Shown here: positions 54,476 through 64,000 of the stretch, piece after piece
How positions within the stretch are numbered: position 1 is the first letter of the stretch
Layout of the letters: each line of letters begins with the position of its first letter
NCBI GenBank assembly: GCA_026225945.1
Contig: JAMJFZ010003163.1
Span: 15,576,501-15,640,500, forward strand
DNA length: 64,000 bases
Direction: 5' to 3'
Source: Cricetomys ansorgei
Lineage: Eukaryota > Chordata > Mammalia > Rodentia > Nesomyidae
The notes under the pieces: generated by a model
What the model was told of the DNA's origin: nothing
What the model saw: only the letters and a program-made list of their open reading frames with translations
Database searches by the model: none
Made by a program: the position numbers and the translations under genes

Positions 54476-54649
54476 ATCTCTTAGCAGTTACTGCTTATAT
54501 AAGCTTTGGTAGAGACGAATCTACTGAATTTGATAAGTTTCAGGACTTCCTGAAGCCTTTGAGTTGCTTACTTCCTGCAAGATAGAATGTTTCACCTCCT
54601 CTTAGAACAACCTGTTTCTTTTCTTTCCTTTGTTTTTTGGAGACAGTGT

Positions 54650-55241
54650 GATGGCCATTCTTAGTTGCCAACTTGACTACATCTGGAATCAACTAAATCC
54701 CAAGTGACTGGGTACAGCTGTGTGGGATGTTTTCTAAATTAAATCATCTGAAGTGGGAAGACTTTTCTTTTTCCCCCCGGGACATGGTCTCTCTACCTAG
54801 CTCTGGCTGTCTCAAACTCTTTATAGACCAGGCTGGCCTTGAGCCTCAGACTCACAGAGATCTACCTACCTCTGACTCCCAAATGCTTGGAGTAAAGGTG
54901 TGCAACCCCATGCCTGGCTGGGAAGACCCACTTTAAATCCTGATCTTCTGAGACAGGCAGATATACCTTTAATTCAAATCTTTTGAGGTGGAAATATTGA
55001 TCTTTAATCTGGGCCACACCTTCTGTGGTAGCCTAAAGGATATGAAAGAAGGAAGCATGCTCTTTCTTTGCCTGCTTGCTCTCCCCCTCATTGACAAGTT
55101 CACTTTTTTCACTGGTATCAGAACTTACTTCACTAGGATTCTGGCAGCTGAGACTGACAACTCCTAGATTCTTGGACCTTCTGTCAGGAGGCAGCCATTG
55201 TTGGATTAGTTGGACTACAGCCTGTAAGCCATTCTAGTAAA

Positions 55242-55325
<84 letters not shown>

Positions 55326-55340
55326 TCTATAAATTCTGTT
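54650..55340. repeat. Rodent dispersed repeat interrupted by a B1 and a microsatellite
   Basis: The element runs from about 54650 to 54762, continues at 54928-55240 and ends with TTCTATAAATTCTGTTCC at about 55325-55342. I recognise it as a common rodent repeat but do not name the family. A B1 (-) sits at about 54773-54918, between TGGGAAGAC copies at 54754-54762 and 54919-54927. Confidence 0.6.
55240..55322 (+). repeat. (AT)n(AC)n compound microsatellite
   Basis: An AT run of about 45 bases joins an AC run of about 35 bases. The AT part can form cruciforms. Confidence 0.95.
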
Positions 55341-55344
55341 CCTA

Positions 55345-55690
55345 ATACAGACAGAGTCTTACTATGTAGCTAGCCCTATCCTGGAACTCCCTATGTAGAT
55401 CAGGCAGGCCTTGTATTGAATTCACAGAGATCTGCCTACCTGTCTCTTGAGTGCTGGAATTAAAGGTGTGTGCCACCAGGCCGGGATAGAACACCCTGTT
55501 GTTTCAACGATCTTTTAAGATCCTGTGCCTTAAAAAAAACTTTCTCTCCAGGCAGCGGTGGCACACACCTTTAATCCCAGTACTCCACTCCAGAGGCAGA
55601 GACAGGTTCAAGGTCAGCCTGGTCTACAGAATGAGTTCCAGGACAGCCAAATTTACAACAGGGAACCCTGTCTCAAAACAAAACAAAACA
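55345..55690. mobile_element. B1 (-) followed by B1 (+)
   Basis: B1 (-) at about 55350-55490 ends in GTGCCACCAGGCCGGG. B1 (+) at about 55550-55690 starts with GGCAGCGGTGGCACACACC and ends in an AAAAC tail. Confidence 0.8.
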
Positions 55691-55982
55691 AAACAGCTTT
55701 TCTCCAAGATGTAGGGGTGCAATCTGCTATGTGACAGCTTGCAGGTGCAGGAGTGTGTGTGCAGATGGAGGGAGGGCAGAGGGCAACACCGGCATTAGTC
55801 CTGACCCGCCTAGTGGGCCACCAAGCCTTAGGAAGCATACTCTCCACCTTTCCAGTGCTGGGGTTACAGGTATGTCCCATCATGCCCAGTTTTAGTGGGT
55901 TCTGGGAGTCACACTCAGGCTCTTATTCACAAGACGAGCAGTGTACCCACCGAGACGTCTCCCCAGAGCTCTTTTTTTCCGT

Positions 55983-57640
55983 TCTGGAATAAACCCAAGC
56001 CTTGAGCATGCCAGGCAAGCACTTTGCCACTGAGCCAAGCTCCAGCCCTGTGGCTTCTTGTTATCCCCTAATTTGTGTCTCCACCTCTTCCACTTCCTGT
56101 GAACTGGTGCACTGGCTACATGGGTGCCAGGCTTGAACCAGGCCCGTGTTCTGACCAGAAGTGTCCCTAGAAATCTGCTGGGAACTTCCTTTTTCTGAAG
56201 AAAATTTTTCTGGACTTGGCTCCAGCTATCTCTGGGTTTGGGGTCCTCTGGGAGTCGGGGAATGGTGGGGAGTGCAAATAAGGCTTCTAGGTGCCTTACT
56301 GTACACAGTAAGGACTCTTCCTCTAATCCAGAAACTTCAAAGTCTTCACAGAAGCAGCAGTGAGGCACCAGTGAGGCCCCTTTGCCAGCTGGAGTTTGCT
56401 TCTGTGCCCTCTGGCCTTGAGGGGCTCTCAGGGCTGGCCCAGCTGTCATTTCTGTAGGCTGGAGTAGCCATGATTCCTTTTATTGAAGGTCACACATGGG
56501 ACACGGGAAAGTCTGACCAGGGCTTTCCAGGCAGCTGGATGCTGCATCTCCAGATGCAGGTAGAGCAACTCTATTCCTTGGAGCCACTATGCGTTCATCT
56601 GTCACCAGGGAGAACGCTTCACTTGCCTGGGATGCTGCATTTCTGTAGAATTACCTGGCAACCAGGTGCATCAGCCAGATGTGGGCATCCTCTTTTGTCT
56701 CTGCAATTCCCTCTCTCTGGTTTTGTTTTATGGTGATGGAGACCGAACTCAGGACTTCAATCACGCATTCCAACACCAGACCACATTCCCAGCCCCTCAC
56801 TGAGGTACTGTGACTGCTACAGCTGACATCTAAACTCACTCTTTATTGGTGGATTTCAGGCAAGTGTTCTATTGAGCTACACATGTTCCCACCTCTTTAA
56901 AAAAAGCTTTCAAAAACATTTTTACATGTTGTGTACTTTGCCTGCGTGTATGTCTGTGCAACATGTCTGTTGTCTGGTGCCCTCAGAGCCAGGAGAGGGC
57001 GTCAGATTCCCTGAAACTGGAGTTAACAGGTGGTTGTGAGCTCAAGTTGTTGTAGGTGCTGAGAAGAAGCCAGTGATCTTAACTGCTGAGCTCTCTCCAG
57101 CTCCCTTTTTTTACTGTTATTTTGTCAACTGGTTAACTAAATTGCCTAGACTGGCTTCAAACTTTCCATCTTCCTGCCTCAGACTGCAGAGTGGCCCAGG
57201 CTTTCCTTCTAGTAGGTTTTGTGGGGCTTCCCCCCCACCTTTCTCGAGGGATCCTTCTCCTCAGAGAATACTGGTCACAGCAGCTACAGACCAGTCTTAC
57301 CTGTGACTGTTTATTGAGATTCTGCTATTATAGACAAGACAAAGGCAAGAGACTTGTCTGTTTCTACCCATACAATTCAGGACCTAGAACAGAAGCACAG
57401 GAAACAGAGGCTCAGAGAGGTGGAGCCATTTTGTCCATATAACACAGCTCCAAGCTCTGAGCCTTTCTCTGCCCCCAATTTCATGAGCATGAGGTACCAA
57501 AACTTAAGGTGTGGTGGTACACCCTGTAATCTCAGCACTGGTAGGTTGTGAGGGAGAGGGGAGATAGGAAGATCAATTCAAAGTCAGGGGGTTTGAAGTC
57601 AGCCTGGGCTTGACTTCAAACCCCCCCCCCAAAAAAAAGA
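55983..57640. other. Intergenic stretch with ID, B2 and B1 pieces
   Basis: ID (-) about 55985-56050, ID-like (-) about 56725-56800, B2 (-) about 56925-57105, and a B1-like piece (+) about 57505-57600 followed by C- and A-runs. Between 56055 and 56720 I see nothing recognisable. Confidence 0.5.
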
Positions 57641-58389
57641 CCATTTTTTTGAGCTGGCTTGCTATATAGCTCTGCGCAGGCAATCTTTCCGCCTCAGTCT
57701 GCAAAGCAGCTGTGTCTTCAGGGCTACTCTACCCAACTTGGCTAATGTTTTGTACATTTTTGAGGTAGACAACAGGCTATGACACAATCGGTATAGCAAA
57801 ATGGTTATTACAGAGGGACTAATTAACATATTCGTCATCTCTCACAGTTACTCCAGTTCTCCCGTGGAAAGAGCAGCTAGTATCTCATTGAGGAAAAAAA
57901 TCCTGACTCCATAAAAAAAAAAAAATTGAGCACAAGATCCAACTCTGCGCTTGTTAAGACTCACCTCCCCCTAATCTCGGTGCCAGCAGATTGGTTGCAT
58001 TTAAATATGACATTTTGTTCATCGTGGGTCTACTTTTTCCAATTAATTGATATTTTAAAATGCTGCATTAGAATATTATCTTGATTAATTTCTGAACTCC
58101 AGGCGTCACTCCCGACGGGGCTCTTGTTTCCGTTTCGCCTTCTCCGGCTGCAGCTGACCTATCTCTTGGGGAAACTGAGGCCGGGAGCGAGCGGGGAGCT
58201 CTGAGACAGACCGCCGCTGACCTTTGCTTATCGTCCTCTCATTAAACCGCCGCCTGCCCGAGACCTTTCCGCCGCCTGCGTGGCCGAGATAATGACGCGG
58301 CGAGGCCGTGACCTTTCCGGGGATCCGACTCGCATCGCTCCGCACCAGCCGATGCCTCGCCACCGTCTCGGGCCGGGAGAACGCGCCTG

Positions 58390-58397
58390 TGACGTCA
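58390..58397. promoter_or_regulatory. Consensus CRE in the RFX1 CpG island
   Basis: Palindromic TGACGTCA, the full CREB/ATF site, about 0.7 kb upstream of the RFX1 exon 1 donor. Confidence 0.65.
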
Positions 58398-58869
58398 CCG
58401 AACTCCGAGGCCGGCCGCCGGCGCTCACGTCACAGAGGGCAGCGCTAAGTCTCAGCGTTCTCCGGAGGGGATGAGCGCGAGGGCGGCCAGCGAGCGGCCC
58501 CGCGGGGAGGAAGCCGTGTGGTCCCCGCCGGTGCGTAGACACGAACTACAACTCCCGGCGCTCCGCGCACCTGTGCAAGCGGGCGCGACAAACTTTTGGA
58601 CGAGATTGATACTCGGTTAGTCCAACCAGAAAGCAGGCTGGAGCGCGGCATCCCGCCCCTTTTTAGTTCTCAGGGCCGCTTCCTCGCGCGAGTGACGGGC
58701 TCCGCTGTTTTCTAGGGTCCAGCTCCCTCTGACGGACGTCGGAGCCGAGGAATCGGAGCCCCGAGAAGTCGAGAGGGTGTTGAAAAGCGTGGACAGCAGC
58801 CAATAGCATGCTGGGAGCCTCCGGCGCCGTCCAATCGCCGCCCCGGAGCCCCGCCCCGACGCGTGACGA

Positions 58870-59100
58870 AGTAGGGTGGGTAGCAACAGTTGCCCCGGTG
58901 AGGGAAACGGAGGCGCCATAGCCACGGTAGTCGTGGCGACCAAGCAACCCAGCAACGCCAGTCAACAACAACAACCGCGGCCGCCCCCCGCCCCCACGCC
59001 CCCGGCCCGGCCTGGGGACCCCGGCGCGCTCGGCCCCCTCTGCACAGGGCCCACGCACCTCCGCTGAGCCGCCCACGGACACGAGTGCGGAGAAGCCGAG
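58870..59100 (+). other. RFX1: RFX1 non-coding exon 1 (3' end at 59100; start approximate)
   Basis: A GC-rich 5' UTR-like stretch ends in GAAGCCGAG followed by the donor GTAACC at 59101. The gene identity rests on synteny with human and mouse (RFX1 next to RLN3, opposite strand), the CpG island and the donor. The first RFX1 coding exon is not seen in the remaining 4.9 kb, which fits a long first intron. Confidence 0.6.
58882..58948. promoter_or_regulatory. RFX1: X-box half-sites in the RFX1 promoter or exon 1
   Basis: AGCAAC-A-GTTGCC lies at 58882-58894 (half-sites in everted order). GCGACC-A-AGCAAC lies at 58936-58948 (correct order, one mismatch from GTNRCC). A further AGCAAC is at 58951-58956. 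Confidence 0.5.
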
Positions 59101-59656
59101 GTAACCGGGGCAGCGCCCGGCAAGCTGGGCGCGCCGGGGCGGGCGGCGGGGCGCGCGCGGTGCCTGTCGCTGGAGTACAGTCCCGAGGGAAGGGGCGGGC
59201 GGTCAAAATGGCGGCGGCGACTGTCGGGACCGTGGGGGAGGGGGCCGGGGTTCGGCCCGGACGACACCACCCGCCCCCGGGCTCGCAGCCCAGCCCCCGC
59301 GAGGGGCGGGTGCTCGCAGGCCGCGGGCGAGTGGAGGTCGGGCGGCTGGGGCGGGGGGCGCTTTTATGTGGCGGGAGGTGCAGCGAGGCGGGCCTGTGGA
59401 GGCTGGGCCAATGACAGCGCGGGGAGGCGGGGCGTGACCGCGGGTGGGCGGGGCCTAGCGTCCCTCCGCCCTCCGAGTCGGGTGCGGCCGCAGCCACTGG
59501 GACTGTCCGCTCTTCGGGTGCGTACCTTCCAGAGATTCAGAACTTGGACGCGCGACTGTTCCATTCCGGGCCTTTGTTTTCCTTCCTGTAAAATGGGGAG
59601 AATTGTTACCGTCTTCCTTCATTCCGGGGATTTCCCCAGGACTCATCTTTGAATCT

Positions 59657-59740
59657 TGCGCGCGCGCGCGCGCGCGCACATAAACACACACATACACACA
59701 CACACACACACACACTCTCACACACTCACACACACACACG
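59657..59740 (+). repeat. (CG)n(CA)n compound repeat in RFX1 intron 1
   Basis: About 20 bases of pure alternating GC (59658-59678) join about 60 bases of CACA with CTCA variants. Confidence 0.9.
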
Positions 59741-59833
59741 TCTACTGTTTCTCAATGAGATGTGATCAATTGTTAATTGCAAAGTCGAAGCGCCTGCCAG
59801 AGAGAAGTGATTTTGTTTGTTCGTTTGTTTTCA

Positions 59834-59955
59834 AGACAGGGTTTCTCTGTTGTAACTCTGGCTGTCCTGGAAAGCTATAGACCAGGCTGGCCTCGAACTC
59901 ACAGAGATCTGTGTGCCTCTGCCTCCCGAGTGTTGGGATTAAAGGCATGCTCCCC
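59834..59955 (-). mobile_element. B1 SINE, RFX1 intron 1
   Basis: GACAGGGTTTCTCTGTTG to GGGATTAAAGGCATGC, a well-kept reverse B1. Confidence 0.9.
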
Positions 59956-62560
59956 CCCACCCCCACCTCTCGGAAGGAGAAGTGATCTTAAGGCCACAAA
60001 TTTAGAGGATCTGAAGTTGTTCCCTAGGGTGCTGTCTCACCCTGGGGTGGTGCTGGTGTGGGGCTCTTGTTCCTGGAGACTGGAACTTTCCCTCTGGCCA
60101 TTAAGGTTTCCACTTGTGGAAACAACAAGCCAGCGGGGCTGGAGACACTGTCTTAGATTTCTTAAGCCACATCTCTTGGCCTGCCACATGTTTGTCAACT
60201 CAGTATCCAGAGGGTCACATGTCATGTGGTACCAGTCCTACGTGGGCAGGAGTGGGTGCAGCATGAGGCAGAGGGAGACATATTTGTCAGTGAGGGACCT
60301 TTGCAGAACTCGGCCAGCCATGGCAGTTCTTATTGGCTGCGTGGCCAGCCAGGCCGAGGCCTCCTAGCATTTGAACTTGACACTGGCGTACCCTGCCGCC
60401 CTCTTAAGAGGACTTTTCCATTGGAAATTGAGGGACGCGTGGGCTCCCACTTGTAGGGACTTTTCCTACCCTCTTCAAAGGGTCTTCAGAGTTAAGAAAT
60501 TAACTTTCGGGAAGATGCTGGAGTTAGCTAGTTACTTAAAAAAAAAGAAGAAGAAGAAGAAGCTCCAGCTTCTGTGGGGAAGGCTGACTTTGAACAGAAA
60601 GTGATGGCATTGATTCTCTGGTTTAATTGACCACTTGAACCTCCTCCTTCGCACCAGGAACCTCACAGCTGAAGGTCCCAGAAGGGGCACTGACTGGTTG
60701 GCACTGGCTCTGTTTTTTTTTTTTTTTTTTTTATCTAAAACAATTACTCTCTAGCCCTGTGTTCTTGGGGGAATCAGGTCTGTTTTTTAGCCTCAGTGTG
60801 CTGTCATCTAGGGGCACAGATCGCTGTAATATAGATGACCGTGTGTGGGTCCCACAAACTATGTCACGTATGAAGCATCTGACACATAGTGATGCTCAGG
60901 TGATGTCAGCGGCCATATCTAAGATGTCAGCTCCTGTCCAGCCCTCGGAACCAGCTGCTGGGGCTTTATTTTTATCATTTGTATGAGAAGTCTGCTGGTG
61001 TGCGCTGACGACGGGAAGCTGGATGTAGGAATACAGCTTCTCTTTTTTCTCTTTTCTGTCCTGGGGATTGAACCTATGGCACCCCTAAATGAGGCAAGTG
61101 CTCTGCACCGAGCTATACACACTCAGCCCTCCTTTTTACTTTTTTTATTTAAAAGTGTTCGTTTTGTGTCTGCGTGTACATGAGCACACATGTGTGCCAC
61201 AGCATGCATGAGGAGGTCTGAGAGCTGCTGGCAGGAGTTGGTTCTGTCCTCCTACTGTGTGGGTCCGTGGGCTTGAGTCATCAGGCTTCTGCAGGTACCT
61301 TGACATGCCAAGGTGTGTCTTCTTACTGGCCCATTTTACTTTTTATCTTGAGATGTGGCCTTGCTGAGGTGTCCAGGCAAACCTTGGCACCTCTTTGTGA
61401 GCCTCTTGGCTGAGCTTCCAGAGTACCTGAAGTGACAGGTCTGCGCCTTCAGGCCAGACTTAGAGCTCCAGTTCCTGTGGAGAAGTGTTGCCCACTCTGC
61501 TTGCTCTCAGTGGCTTTTGTTTCTAAAAGGAGCCAGAAAGAAAGTGCTGTCTGGGTAGAGCCCTGGGCTGGGCTGCCAGCTCTGACGGGGCAGAGCTTGG
61601 GGAAGGCAGGAAGGGTGTTTCTTGAACAAGAGCTTACTCTCTTCCTTGGTAGCCCTGAACTAGGGAGGGTCTCTTGTGTTAGGTCCTGTTGTGGCCCAGG
61701 AGGGGTGACAGTCCCCCAGGGTCAGCCAGCTACTGCAGAAGCTGTAGCCTCCTCCCAAGGCTCAGCAGTCGGTGGGTTCCGACTTCCACACTCAGTAGCC
61801 CTGTCTTCATCCAGCTGCGTTCCTGTGCCCAATGAGCTGCGAGCTGAGTTCCCGGGGGCTTGGGACTCAATGTAGATCACCTACCCAGTGCGCGCAAGGC
61901 CCGGGATTCCATCCCTAGCACTGCTGAGAAAGAAAGAAACAAAAAAGGATTGAACTCCCAGTGTAGGCCGGTCGGTGTTCTAGGCGCTGGAGATAAAGGG
62001 CTACGCCTATGGAGCTTACCTTTCCAGCTCAGGAGGGAAGAGAAGCTGTGAGGAACAAACAGCTATATGCAAAGAACAGTGGCAGGACATTAAAGGGAGA
62101 GCCGCTTCAGAGCTGGGGGAGGGGCGCATGGTCTCTAGGGGAAGTGGCCTGAGTGTTGAGGAGATGGGCTGGGTCAGGGTAGGACACAAGTGTGCTTCTT
62201 CTTAAAAGGAGGTGTAAAGGTCCTGGGGCAGGCGGGGATGGGAGCATTATCAGACTGCCAGCCAGCCAGAGCAAGAAACACGGGTCTGGAGGGACAGGCC
62301 CTAGTGGCCGCAGTCATAAGGAGGATTGTGAGTGGCGTATTCTCCGATGAGACATGAAACAGTCCAGGCTCAAAGGATCCTGTAGGCTGTGGAGGCAGCC
62401 CCAGGACAGGCGCTCAGGGGCCCATGTGACTGACAAAGTGGATCGGAGGAGGACAAGGGCAGAGCAGCCATTCACTGAACTTCCCCGCTTCCCTCCAGCC
62501 CATTTCCAGAGCTGCTCTATGGCTGAGCTGAGTAGAGATTTTCTCTCTCTCCCTATCGTG
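59956..62560. other. RFX1 intron 1, mostly unique sequence
   Basis: No coding exon was found. Short items: (AAG)n at 60547-60563, a T-run at 60713-60731, an ID complement at about 61060-61130, a B3-like element (-) at about 61155-61335 and an ID (+) at about 61860-61925. Confidence 0.5.
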
Positions 62561-64000
62561 TAAGCCGTTTGGTTCTAGAATCTGACTGACATCCCTGACT
62601 AGGAGCTGCCAGCTATAGCCTGCTGCCTGTGTTTGCTGATGGGATGCAGCCTCACCTTACACAGGCTAGGTTGGTCTCTACTGCCTGGTCTTCTGTCTGT
62701 AAGAATGAGAGCTAAGAATGATTTTGGGATGGCTGGAAAAGATCAAAAGAACTGTGGTGGAAGTTTATTTTTAGTTGTGTTTAAAATGTTTTTGCACACT
62801 GTTGGAAAAAGGGATGCATAGGCCTTGGCATTTTGTATTGTCTGCAGGGGTTGGAGTTCTGTGGGGGATGTTTGATTGCTAATGGTCTGCATCTGAGGAG
62901 TTCTGAATGAATAAACACCTGAGCTCAGATGCTCAGGGTCCCACTGTTGAGTAGGGCACTGACCATGATGGTGGTTCCCTCTGCTGAGGGTTGGCAAGAA
63001 TTCCACCTCTGAGGGCGCCTCCCTGTGTTCTTTGCTGAGCCTCCTCAGCAGCATACTACTACAAATGGTACCAACACGGGGCAGGACATCACGCTAGCTA
63101 ATCAATGTGGAGACAAGAAAGAAGAGAAAGAAACTACAGACCTCACAAGAGTCTGGTAAAGTACACCCAGAGAAAGCTACCAGAGGATAGAGATTAAGGT
63201 ATTGATTGAAGGCTTCTGAAGGAACAGGAGAGACAGAAAGGAAATAGCCTCAACGAAGAGAGAAGACTCTGAAATTAATAAACAAATGAGGAACAAAGCT
63301 CCAAGGTGAGAACCATAGAATGGAGCCCTTAGAGAGAAAGAATTCAGCTGGGAGCAGGAAAAAGCAAGGTTCTTACTGCTTGTCCTGATCATGGAGTCCA
63401 TGTTCCCTATAGCTGCTGGTGGTAGTGTGCTTGCTGTTTTACAAACTGAGTTTTCTGATGACTTCATTGTATGTGTATGACGCTCAAGGTCTTGTGTTTG
63501 AGGTCTATGAAGAGGGGTATATGTTTTCATCATAGCAGTGTTGAAAAAGAACCCCAAATGGCCAGAATGTTTCAACCAGGGATTCTTCCCAATGGCCCAG
63601 CAGCCCCTGCTGTGGAAGCAGCGGCTTAGAGCCAAAACGCCTCTTAGTTAAACTGAACAGTTGTTTTTTTTTCCTGCAAACCTGTCTATAAGTGGTAACT
63701 CCATACCATGAGGGAACTCTTCCTGCAGACAAGGACTAGTTGTTTTTCCAGCAACCCAGACTCTTATCTTAAAATCTGGAAAGTGTTTCCTCAGGGTTAG
63801 CACACAGAAACTGTCTTCCAGAACTGGCCAAGGTTGTATCTCACACTGGCACTCGGACTTGGTACTATCACCCAGCTGGTGCTGGTTTTGAAGGCATGAA
63901 AGGGTCATGGAAAGCGACTGAGGCTTGGTACTATGAGAGGCCAGAAAAGGCCATTGGTGAGGGTACAGCCTCAGTGGCAATTGAAGGCCCAGAGTGAAGG
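62560..64000 (+). mobile_element. LTR-retrotransposon-like sequence (MaLR/ERVL type?)
   Basis: An AATAAA lies at 62910-62915. At about 63066-63082 GGTACCAACACGGGGC resembles the leucine-tRNA-type primer-binding region that follows MaLR LTRs. Downstream sequence to the window end (AGAGGCCAGAAAAGGCCATTGG and GGCAATTGAAGGCCCAGAG) resembles MaLR internal sequence as I know it. No intact gag or pol frame is present. LTR borders are not resolved. Confidence 0.4.

Larger units (their letters stand above)
58090..59500. promoter_or_regulatory. RFX1: RFX1 CpG island promoter
   Basis: About 1.4 kb of CpG-rich sequence at the position where RFX1 starts, head-to-head with RLN3 in human. It contains a perfect CRE (TGACGTCA, 58390-58397), a CRE half-site (CGTCA, 58428-58432), a ZNF143-type ACTACAACTCCC (58545-58556), X-box half-sites (58882-58894 and 58936-58948) and many GC boxes. 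The CRE, ZNF143 and X-box assignments rest on consensus matches only. Confidence 0.75.

Noticed and set aside
58712..59497. A 261-codon minus-strand frame across the RFX1 CpG island
   Set aside because: Composition artefact of the CpG island; Pro/Arg/Ala-rich with no recognisable domain.
63177..63980. Minus-strand frames of 152 and 110 codons near the right end
   Set aside because: They lie in LTR-like non-coding sequence and have no homology that I recognise; the plausible element orientation is the plus strand.

Overview
This window is nuclear DNA from a rodent. Its genes are split into many exons with GT-AG introns. The spaces between exons are filled with B1, B2/B3-type and ID SINE copies, which occur together only in rodents. 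The protein sequences are close to the mouse and rat orthologues I know but identical to neither, so a muroid outside Mus and Rattus (for example a cricetid) is my best guess; that is inference.

Gene order, left to right: the 3' end of SAMD1 (+), C19orf67 (+), MISP3 (-), PALM3 (+), IL27RA (-), RLN3 (-), and the CpG-island promoter with non-coding exon 1 of RFX1 (+). This is the block on human 19p13.12 (mouse chromosome 8), read in reverse. I rebuilt all coding exons of the five complete genes from splice sites, phase and protein homology: C19orf67 356 codons, MISP3 196, PALM3 712, IL27RA 627, RLN3 141. Every exon joins in frame.

Regions: 1-1.1 kb SAMD1 end; 2.3-5.6 kb C19orf67; 5.6-10.9 kb SINE-rich spacer with a promoter-like GC-rich patch at 5.65-6.1 kb that belongs to no gene I can identify; 10.9-13.4 kb MISP3 and its CpG island; 13.4-19 kb repeats; 19.1-27.7 kb PALM3, whose first intron holds a 0.7-kb TG-rich array, a perfect X-box and a TATA/MEF2 element; 28.4-40.7 kb IL27RA; 40.8-43.3 kb RLN3, ending about 140 bp before the IL27RA start codon; 43.3-58.1 kb a gene-poor spacer of SINEs and microsatellites; 58.1-59.5 kb the RFX1 CpG island; 59.1-64 kb RFX1 intron 1, ending in LTR-retrotransposon-like sequence.

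The genes do not form a pathway: a chromatin SAM-domain protein, a cytokine receptor, a neuropeptide, a membrane-anchored paralemmin, an actin-linked MISP relative, a transcription factor and an uncharacterised protein. I found no previously undescribed biological system. The most interesting points are a stop codon that truncates MISP3 compared with human, RFX-type X-boxes in PALM3 intron 1 and in the RFX1 promoter itself, an orphan ZNF143-type promoter, and a 48-bp tandem repeat beside an IL27RA splice acceptor.
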